From Erythrobacter sp. (GTDB taxonomy: Bacteria; Pseudomonadota; Alphaproteobacteria; Sphingomonadales; Sphingomonadaceae): 12,767 nucleotides of DNA. The position numbers and the translations under genes are program-made. Positions 7,368 to 12,767 of this stretch are shown in pieces. The first letter of the stretch is position 1. Every line of letters starts with the position of its first letter. Where the stretch lies: the NCBI GenBank assembly GCA_030731635.1, contig JANQTR010000180.1, positions 1 through 12,767 on the forward strand. Reading direction: 5' to 3'. The notes beneath the pieces are model-generated. The model was not told the origin of the DNA, searched no databases, and saw only the letters and a list, made by a program, of their open reading frames with translations.

Positions 7368-9074
7368 ATGACAGCACGGATCGGGGCGCTTGGCGCCGTC
7401 ATGGCGGCAGCGCTGGCGCTGGCAGGGTGCGATGCGCTCATGTTGCAGGAGGTGGGCGGGACAGACGTAATGGACATGCCCGCGGTTGAACCCGGCGACC
7501 TGTCCGAAGCCACGATGAAAGACGTCACCCGCATCCTTTCCAGCGACGCCTTCGAAGGGCGGATGCCCGGCACCCCCGGCGAAGAAAAGACGATCGCGCT
7601 GATGATCGAACGCTTCAAGGCGGCAGGGTTGCAGCCCGGCAACGGCGATTCCTGGTTGCAGGAAGTCCCCCTGATTGAAATTACCGGCAAGGATTACACA
7701 CCACTTACCATCACCGGGAAAGGCGCGAACATCGCGCTCGATTTCCGCAAGGATTGGGTCGGTGTGACCTATCGCGAAGACGCCAAGACCGCGCTTGCCG
7801 ACAGCGAGCTGGTGTTCGTCGGCTATGGCATCAACGCGCCCGAACGCGGCTGGAACGATTATGCCGGTGTCGATGTGAAGGGCAAGACGGTGGTGATCCT
7901 CGTCAATGATCCCGATTGGCAGGCGGCAAACCTTGAAGGCACCTTCAATGGCCGCGCGATGACCTATTACGGGCGCTGGACTTACAAGTACGAAGAGGCC
8001 GCCCGCCAAGGCGCGGCGGGCGCGCTGATCGTCCACCAGACCGACCCTGCAAGCTATGGCTGGAACGTCATTGAAAGTTCATGGACCGGCCCGCAGGCGT
8101 ATGCCCAGCGCGGCGAAAACGCCCCGCCGCTGACGCAGATGAACGGCTGGCTGTCCGAAGACGCTGCGCGCAAGGTGGTGAAGGCCGCCGGGCAGGATCT
8201 GGACGCGCTGACCAAGGCGGCGCAAGCCAAGGGCTTCAAGCCGGTGCCATTGGGACTGACCACCTCGACCAGCTTTGCCAGCGATTTCCGCAGCATCACC
8301 TCGCACAATATCATCGGCATTCTGCCGGGCAGCGAAGCGCCGGACGAATATGTGCTGCACACCGCGCATTGGGATCACCTGGGGCGCTGCACGCCTGCGC
8401 CCGATGGCGATGACATCTGCAACGGCGCGGTCGACAATGCCACCGGCACCGCGGCATTGGTCGCGCTGGCCGAGGCCCACGCCAAAGCGGGCCCGGCGCG
8501 CCGCAGCCTGGTTTTCCTGGCGGTAACGGCGGAGGAATCAGGCCTGCTCGGCGCGCAATACTATGCCCAGAACCCGGTGTTTCCGTTGGCGCAGACCGTG
8601 GGCGGGATCAACATGGACGCGTTTCAGGTCGCTGGCCCGGCCAAGGACGTAACGGTCGTGGGCCCCGGCAAATCGCAGCTCGATGCCTTCCTCACCGCCG
8701 CGCTTGATGCCGATAATCGCACCATCACCCCCGATCCCAAGCCCGAGGCCGGATACTACTACCGTTCCGACCACTTCGCCTTTGCCAAGCTGGGCGTACC
8801 GATGCTGTATATCGACGGGGGCGAGGATCTGATCGATGGCGGCAAGGAAGCCGGCGCGGCTGTGGCCAAGGATTACACCGACAATCGCTATCACGGGCCC
8901 AAGGACGAATTCAACGAAGACTGGGATTGGTCAGGCGTGATGGCGGACTTGCAGCTGTTCTACCGCGTCGGGCGCACGCTCGCGATGAGCAGCAGCTGGC
9001 CGAACTGGAACGAAGGTGACGAGTTCAAGGGCGTGCGCGACGCGGATTGCGCAGCGTCTGAAAAGGGCTGCTGA
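7368..9074 (+). CDS. M28 family metallopeptidase, lipoprotein
   Basis: Predicted zinc aminopeptidase anchored to a membrane by a lipid, facing the periplasm or outside, releasing N-terminal residues from peptides. I chose the ATG at 7368 because it gives a clean lipoprotein signal: MTARIGALGAVMAAALALAGC with the lipobox LAGC, cysteine 21. The upstream in-frame ATG at 7299 would bury the signal behind 23 charged residues. A PA-like insert (around VFVGYGINAPERGWNDYAGV, about 149–168) precedes the M28 catalytic domain. Zinc and catalytic residues are H334 (TAHWDH), D356 (AVDNATG), E389/E390 (TAEESG), D417 (NMD) and H509 (YHGP), all in place. The length, 568 residues, is usual for PA-containing M28 proteins. 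The deiminase gene follows after seven bases, so the two are likely co-transcribed. The exact peptide preference is unknown. Confidence 0.93.
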   Translation: MTARIGALGAVMAAALALAGCDALMLQEVGGTDVMDMPAVEPGDLSEATMKDVTRILSSDAFEGRMPGTPGEEKTIALMIERFKAAGLQPGNGDSWLQEVPLIEITGKDYTPLTITGKGANIALDFRKDWVGVTYREDAKTALADSELVFVGYGINAPERGWNDYAGVDVKGKTVVILVNDPDWQAANLEGTFNGRAMTYYGRWTYKYEEAARQGAAGALIVHQTDPASYGWNVIESSWTGPQAYAQRGENAPPLTQMNGWLSEDAARKVVKAAGQDLDALTKAAQAKGFKPVPLGLTTSTSFASDFRSITSHNIIGILPGSEAPDEYVLHTAHWDHLGRCTPAPDGDDICNGAVDNATGTAALVALAEAHAKAGPARRSLVFLAVTAEESGLLGAQYYAQNPVFPLAQTVGGINMDAFQVAGPAKDVTVVGPGKSQLDAFLTAALDADNRTITPDPKPEAGYYYRSDHFAFAKLGVPMLYIDGGEDLIDGGKEAGAAVAKDYTDNRYHGPKDEFNEDWDWSGVMADLQLFYRVGRTLAMSSSWPNWNEGDEFKGVRDADCAASEKGC

Positions 9075-9081
9075 TCGGATC

Positions 9082-10080
9082 ATGACCGCGTTGATGCCGC
9101 CCGAATGGGCCGTCCAGGATTGGCTGTGGATCGGGTTTCCGCATCTGGCCGAAGAATGGCCCGGCTGGCTTGAACCTGCGCAAGAGCAGATGGCGGATTT
9201 CGCCTCTGCTGTGGCGGAAAGCGGCCAGCAGGTGCGCCTATTGGTGCGCGACGAAGCAAATGCGGTGCGCGCGGCGGCGTTGGTGAGTGCCAAGGTCACG
9301 CTTGAACAGCGTGTCTATGGCGATGTGTGGCTGCGCGACACGGGCCCGCTGGTGGTGTTCGAAGACGGCACCCGCGCGGCCCGGCGGTTTGGTTTCAACG
9401 GCTGGGGCGGCAAATATCTGATGCCCGGCGATATGGAAATCGGGGCAGAGCTGGCGCGTGATGCGGGCCTCGCGATCCAGACTTCGCCGATGATCCTTGA
9501 GGGCGGGGCGGTGGACGGCGATGGCACCGGGCTGGTCGCGACGACCGAACAATGCCTGCTCAATCCCAACCGCAATGCCGGCATGACTCGCGCCGCGATC
9601 GAAGCCGAACTTGCCGCAACGCTCGGCTTTACCCGCGTGCTGTGGCTTGGCGATGGGCTGATCAATGATCACACCGATGGCCATGTTGATAACCTTGCGC
9701 GGTTTGTCGGCCCCAATCGGTTGGTGGTTCCGCAAGCGACCGGCGCGGATGATCCCAACGCAGCGATCTACGCCGATGCCGCCGCGCGCGCGGAAAGCTT
9801 TGGGGTCGAGGTAGTGCGCATCCCCTCCCCTGGACGGATCGAGCGGGGCGGCGTGATCGAACCGGCCAGCTATGTGAACTTTGCAATCACTTCGAATCTG
9901 GTGGTGGTGCCGACTTTCGGATCACCCCATGATGCCGAAGGCGTCGCCGCGATTGCCGCGCTGTTTCCCGATCGCGACACCATCGGCCTTCCCGGCGCGG
10001 CGGTGCTGGCAGGCGGCGGCGGATTTCACTGCGCCAGCCAGCAAATGCCGGCTTTCCCGGCTGCGACCACCGGGAATTAA
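9082..10080 (+). CDS. aguA: Agmatine deiminase family protein (PAD_porph fold)
   Basis: Guanidino-group hydrolase. The best-known reaction of the family is agmatine to N-carbamoylputrescine plus ammonia, on the way to putrescine; some relatives act on peptidyl-arginine. Motifs of the pentein fold are all seen: VWLRDTGP (about 82–89, with D86), MILEGGAVDGDG (around E140), NDHTDGHVDN (H197, D199, H201) and the C-terminal GGGGFHCASQQMP with nucleophile C317. The 332 residues are slightly shorter than classical AguA (about 365). No signal peptide, so cytoplasmic. The ATG at 9082 lies seven bases after the M28 stop; MPPEW three codons later is another possible start, and the ribosome-binding site is weak. 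The usual partner aguB (N-carbamoylputrescine amidase) is not adjacent, so the symbol marks the family and the substrate is not proven. Confidence 0.88.
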   Translation: MTALMPPEWAVQDWLWIGFPHLAEEWPGWLEPAQEQMADFASAVAESGQQVRLLVRDEANAVRAAALVSAKVTLEQRVYGDVWLRDTGPLVVFEDGTRAARRFGFNGWGGKYLMPGDMEIGAELARDAGLAIQTSPMILEGGAVDGDGTGLVATTEQCLLNPNRNAGMTRAAIEAELAATLGFTRVLWLGDGLINDHTDGHVDNLARFVGPNRLVVPQATGADDPNAAIYADAAARAESFGVEVVRIPSPGRIERGGVIEPASYVNFAITSNLVVVPTFGSPHDAEGVAAIAALFPDRDTIGLPGAAVLAGGGGFHCASQQMPAFPAATTGN

Positions 10081-10116
10081 CGATTCGTTAGGGGTTTGGG
10101 GCGATTGTCGCAGGCT

Positions 10117-10266
10117 ATGAACCGCGCCTCTGCCCCTCTCGCTGCCCTCGCCCTGCCGCTTGCCGCCGTCACCGGCGGGAATGCTTCGGTTGAACTCGCG
10201 CGGCGCGCAATCGTGTTAGGCTGCGCGGCGGCGTTGATCCTTGCGGGACAGTCGCTGCCGTTCTGA
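10117..10266 (+). CDS. Possible 49-residue hydrophobic peptide
   Basis: An ATG-to-TGA frame in the spacer between the deiminase and DUF1223 genes. It encodes a small protein rich in Ala and Leu with two hydrophobic stretches (about 6–20 and 31–47), one cysteine (C36), and an end AGQSLPF. About three quarters of its codons end in G or C, as expected for a gene here. AGG lies three bases before the ATG, close for a Shine-Dalgarno. It could be a small inner-membrane protein or a chance frame in GC-rich DNA. I do not recognise it and give no function. Confidence 0.4.
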   Translation: MNRASAPLAALALPLAAVTGGNASVELARRAIVLGCAAALILAGQSLPF

Positions 10267-10308
10267 TTCACACCGCGCCGTAACCTTGCGGCCATCTGGC
10301 GCGTATAT

Positions 10309-10329
10309 ATCCTCGACCACTTAGAGGAT
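10309..10329 (+). promoter_or_regulatory. Hairpin enclosing the Shine-Dalgarno of the DUF1223 gene
   Basis: ATCCTC (10309–10314), nine bases, then GAGGAT (10324–10329) form a perfect 6-bp inverted repeat, extendable by one T·G pair. The right arm is the ribosome-binding site GAGG, eight bases before the ATG at 10336. If the transcript begins upstream of 10309, this hairpin would hide the site. A weak promoter, TTGCGG (10286–10291) and TATCCT (10308–10313) with 16 bases between, would start the RNA past the left arm and abolish the hairpin. The two readings exclude each other. Confidence 0.3.
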
Positions 10330-10335
10330 GATCCG

Positions 10336-11106
10336 ATGATCAAGAACCGCACCGCACTCGCCCTTCTCGCCGGAATTGCTGCCGTTGGTGCTGCCACCTT
10401 GGCGGTATCGCAAGGTGCGCCGGCGCAGGCGCAGAACGACGCTGGTGTTCCTTCGCCCACCGGAGAACCGGTGCTGATCGAGCTGTTCACCAGCCAGGGC
10501 TGTTCATCCTGCCCCCCGGCTGACAAGGTCGCCGCCAAGATCGCGCCGAGCCCGGGCCTCGTCGTGATCTCGCGCCCGGTCACCTATTGGGACCGGCTGG
10601 GGTGGAAAGACACTCTTGCCAAGGAAGCCAACACCGCATTGCAGCAGGCCTATGCCCGACGCGGGCTGGCAGGCCAGAACGGGGTCTATACCCCGCAGAT
10701 GGTGGTCAATGGCCGGTTTGGTGCCGTCGGCTCACGCGAACTTGATGTGCGCCGCGGCGTCGCCCACAACAGCGGCGCGGGCAATGCCGCGATCCGGGTC
10801 AATGATCTGGGTGCGGAAGGCTTTGGCGTTGGCCTTGGCGGGGATACGGCCAAGCCTGCTGAACTGCTGCTGGTCGGCGTGACCCGCGAAGTCGAAGTCG
10901 GCATCGGCAGCGGTGAAAATGGCGGCCGCACGGTCACCTACACCAACGTGCTGCGCGACGAAGCGCCGATTGCGAGCTGGAAAGGCGGCAAGGCGAGCTA
11001 TGTGATCTCGCCTGCGCAGCTCAAGGTCAAAGGTGCAGACGCCTATGCACTTGTGCTGCGCGAACCGGGCGGCGGGGCAGTGCTTGCCGCGCAGTGGGTC
11101 AAATAA
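10336..11106 (+). CDS. Exported DUF1223 protein with thioredoxin-like CxxC motif
   Basis: A 256-residue protein of the DUF1223 family, predicted thioredoxin-like fold, function unknown. A Sec signal peptide is clear (MIKNR, hydrophobic core about 7–25, cleavage probably after AQA near 32), so it acts in the periplasm. The domain opens with VLIELFTSQGCSSCPPAD, giving C56-S-S-C59 in the place of a thioredoxin active site. VYTPQMVVNG (about 118–126) carries the cis-proline that normally faces it. A beta-rich C-terminal part follows from about 150. The redox-type motif suggests disulfide chemistry or metal binding, which is inference. The start has a good ribosome-binding site (GAGG, eight bases away). 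It faces the TauE gene tail-to-tail. No partner gene for a redox function is adjacent. Confidence 0.9.
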   Translation: MIKNRTALALLAGIAAVGAATLAVSQGAPAQAQNDAGVPSPTGEPVLIELFTSQGCSSCPPADKVAAKIAPSPGLVVISRPVTYWDRLGWKDTLAKEANTALQQAYARRGLAGQNGVYTPQMVVNGRFGAVGSRELDVRRGVAHNSGAGNAAIRVNDLGAEGFGVGLGGDTAKPAELLLVGVTREVEVGIGSGENGGRTVTYTNVLRDEAPIASWKGGKASYVISPAQLKVKGADAYALVLREPGGGAVLAAQWVK

Positions 11107-11114
11107 GCCTCGCA

Positions 11115-11139
11115 CAGAAAAGTGGGAGCCGGTTTTCTG
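11115..11139. repeat. Hairpin repeat in the convergent spacer
   Basis: CAGAAAA (11115–11121) and TTTTCTG (11133–11139) are a perfect 7-bp inverted repeat around the loop GTGGGAGCCGG. It lies in the 58-base gap between the converging DUF1223 and TauE/SafE genes. A second, overlapping dyad (GGAGCCGG at about 11125–11132 against CCGGCACC at 11151–11158, one mismatch) could form an alternative stem. The core AAAAGTGGGAGCCGGTTTT resembles short palindromic repeats I remember between genes of many alphaproteobacteria. A role as a two-way terminator is possible, though no clean T-tract follows. Confidence 0.4.
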
Positions 11140-11164
11140 CAAGTAAGGATCCGGCACCAAAGGC

Positions 11165-11908
11165 CTAAAGCAGACGCAGCAGTGCGCCCACCGCGGCACC
11201 TGCCAGCACCACGCCGACAGTGCTGCGCCACACCGGGTCGCTGATCCGGCCTGACACTGCCGTGCCCAGCCGGTTGCCGAGCAGGATCACCGGCAACATC
11301 ACCAGTGCAAAGACCACCAGCTGCCACCGCAGGATGCCGAGCCATGTTGCGCTCATCAACCCTGCGCTGGCGGCGATGGTGAAGATCAGCAGCATCGATG
11401 CTTTGATCGTGCTGCGCGGCAGCGCGCGGCCTGCGTAATACGGCACCACCGGCGGACCGGGCATCCCGGCATAGCCTGTCATCAACCCGCTCAACACGCC
11501 GACGCCGCCGGTCACCAGCGACCCCGGCACGTCGCTTCCCCGGCGCGGCAGCAGGATCGCAAGGAAAGCGCTGAAGGCGATCAGTGCAATCACCAGCCGG
11601 GCGATGTCGGCGCTAGTCGATGACAATGCATAGAGGCCCAGCGGGGTGGTCAGCACCACAATGCCGCCGATCACCCAGGCGCTGCGCTCTGCCTCACGCA
11701 CCAGCATCCGCACCTCGGTCGCGCCGATCAGCAGTGACAGGCAATTGCCCAGCACCACTGCTTCGACCGGCGGCAGGGCGAGGGCAAGGATCGGCACCAG
11801 CAGGATTGCCATGCCGAACCCGGTCAGCCCGCGCACGAAGGACGCGCCCAGCGCCGCGCCCAGCGCAACCACGATTTGCAGCGCGGTAAACCCGCCGATC
11901 AGTTCCAT
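11165..11908 (-). CDS. TauE/SafE family membrane transporter
   Basis: Inner-membrane protein of the TauE/SafE (DUF81) family, whose members are proposed to export sulfite, sulfoacetate or similar organosulfur anions. The 247 residues are almost entirely hydrophobic, with roughly seven or eight membrane segments. Two related halves each carry the family's glycine-rich signature: SFVRGLTGFGMAILLVP (about 23–39) and LMTGYAGMPGPPVVPYYAG (about 142–160). The ATG at 11908 is 11 bases after the thrS stop, so it is probably read from the thrS transcript; the ribosome-binding site is weak. No sulfur-metabolism gene is close, so the substrate is unknown. Confidence 0.9.
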   Translation of the reverse strand: MELIGGFTALQIVVALGAALGASFVRGLTGFGMAILLVPILALALPPVEAVVLGNCLSLLIGATEVRMLVREAERSAWVIGGIVVLTTPLGLYALSSTSADIARLVIALIAFSAFLAILLPRRGSDVPGSLVTGGVGVLSGLMTGYAGMPGPPVVPYYAGRALPRSTIKASMLLIFTIAASAGLMSATWLGILRWQLVVFALVMLPVILLGNRLGTAVSGRISDPVWRSTVGVVLAGAAVGALLRLL

Positions 11909-11919
11909 GTCTTGCGCGT

Positions 11920-12767
11920 TCAGCCGCGCAGATCAGGCGGGGTCGCCTCGGTCCGGATCAGCGCAATCGCATCGGCAAGGCTCATTACCTTTTGGTGTTC
12001 CGCACCCAAGGTGCGGACTGCGACGGTGCCTTCCTCGGCCTCACGCTTGCCCACCACCAGCAGATGCGGGACCTTCGCCAGTGAGTGTTCGCGCACCTTG
12101 TAGTTGATCTTCTCGTTGCGCAGATCGGCTTCCACCCGCAGGCCTGCTGCCTTCAACTGCGTTTCGACATTGCGGGCGTAATCATCCGCGTCCGACACAA
12201 TCGTCGTCACCACCGCCTGCACCGGGGCGAGCCACACTGGCATGCGCCCGGCGAAATGTTCGATCAGGATGCCGATGAAGCGCTCATACGATCCGAAGAT
12301 CGCGCGGTGCAGCATCACCGGGCGGTGCTTGTTACCATCCTCGCCAATGTAGTGCGCATCTAGCCGTTCGGGCAGCACCCGGTCGGACTGGATCGTGCCG
12401 ACCTGCCACGTCCGCCCGATGGCGTCGGTCAGGTGCCATTCGAGCTTGGGCGCATAGAATGCGCCTTCACCCGGCAGCTCTTCCCACGTGAGGCCGTTCG
12501 CCGTCAGCGCATCGCGCAATTCCTGTTCGGCCTTGTCCCAATCAGCTTCGCTGCCGAAGCGTTGATCGGGGCGCAGCGCCAGCTTGATGTCGTAGGTGAA
12601 GCCGAAATCGCGGTAGACCGAATCGGCCAGCGCGATGAAGTCCTGCACCTCGGCCACCACCTGACTTTCGGTGCAGAAGATATGTGCATCGTCCTGCGTG
12701 AACTGGCGCACCCGCATCAGCCCGTGCAGCGCGCCGTGGGGTTCGTTGCGGTGGCAGCAGCCCATCT
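11920..12767 (-). CDS. thrS: Threonine–tRNA ligase, C-terminal part (cut by window edge)
   Basis: Charges tRNA-Thr with threonine; class II synthetase, cytoplasmic, essential. The visible 282 codons cover the second part of the catalytic core and the anticodon-binding domain. Motif 2 is CCHRNEPHGALHGLMRVRQF; the histidine in TQDDAHIFCTE matches the zinc ligand H385 of the E. coli enzyme. Motif 3 is HRAIFGSYERFIGILIEHF, and the histidine just before it (VMLHRAI) matches zinc ligand H511. The C-terminal third (from about PVWLAPVQAVV) is the anticodon-binding domain, ending TPPDLRG. The TGS and editing domains and the zinc cysteine lie beyond the right edge. The frame is open through the window end; an internal ATG at 12765 is not the start. 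Confidence 0.96.
   Translation of the reverse strand, partial: MGCCHRNEPHGALHGLMRVRQFTQDDAHIFCTESQVVAEVQDFIALADSVYRDFGFTYDIKLALRPDQRFGSEADWDKAEQELRDALTANGLTWEELPGEGAFYAPKLEWHLTDAIGRTWQVGTIQSDRVLPERLDAHYIGEDGNKHRPVMLHRAIFGSYERFIGILIEHFAGRMPVWLAPVQAVVTTIVSDADDYARNVETQLKAAGLRVEADLRNEKINYKVREHSLAKVPHLLVVGKREAEEGTVAVRTLGAEHQKVMSLADAIALIRTEATPPDLRG

Noticed and set aside
10077..10583. 168-codon minus-strand frame across the spacer and the DUF1223 start
   Set aside because: It overlaps the signal peptide and CxxC motif of DUF1223 in antisense and shows no domain.

Overview
The window looks like chromosomal DNA of a high-GC alphaproteobacterium, most likely a member of the Sphingomonadales (Erythrobacter/Porphyrobacter-like). 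The reasons are the GC-rich codon use, the gene order glnE–bcp–DUF455 ferritin-like–M23 peptidase, and the sphingomonad-like character of the P450, M28 peptidase and agmatine deiminase sequences. This placement comes from remembered families and was not tested by any search. I saw no transposase, integrase, tRNA or rRNA gene, CRISPR array or phage gene.

Layout. (1) Positions 1–2127, minus strand: an acyl-CoA synthetase is followed, with a 4-base stop/start overlap, by a cytochrome P450 cut off by the left edge. They form a small catabolic operon for a hydrophobic substrate. (2) Positions 2128–2375: a non-coding stretch with an inverted repeat upstream of the synthetase, a clear intrinsic terminator, and two further abutting hairpins after the M23 gene. 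(3) Positions 2376–7253, minus strand: glnE, bcp and a DUF455 ferritin-like gene are tightly coupled (4-base overlap, then 7-base gap). After 96 bases comes a secreted M23 peptidase that may be read with them or on its own. (4) Positions 7254–7367: the divergent spacer, with a perfect 10-bp inverted repeat whose one arm contains the glnE start codons. (5) Positions 7368–11106, plus strand: an M28 lipoprotein peptidase and an agmatine-deiminase-family enzyme (7-base gap), a possible 49-residue hydrophobic peptide, and an exported DUF1223 protein with a CxxC motif. (6) Positions 11107–11164: a convergent spacer with a hairpin repeat. (7) Positions 11165–12767, minus strand: thrS (3' part only) followed 11 bases later by a TauE/SafE-type membrane protein.

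Working together: glnE tunes glutamine synthetase to nitrogen status and bcp removes peroxides. The M28 peptidase and the deiminase could both release nitrogen from peptides or guanidino compounds, which would put nitrogen-related genes on both sides of the divergent spacer; that link is inference. No clearly new multi-gene system is visible. The parts most worth a second look are non-coding: the hairpin enclosing the glnE start, the triple hairpin after the M23 gene, and the hairpin over the DUF1223 ribosome-binding site.
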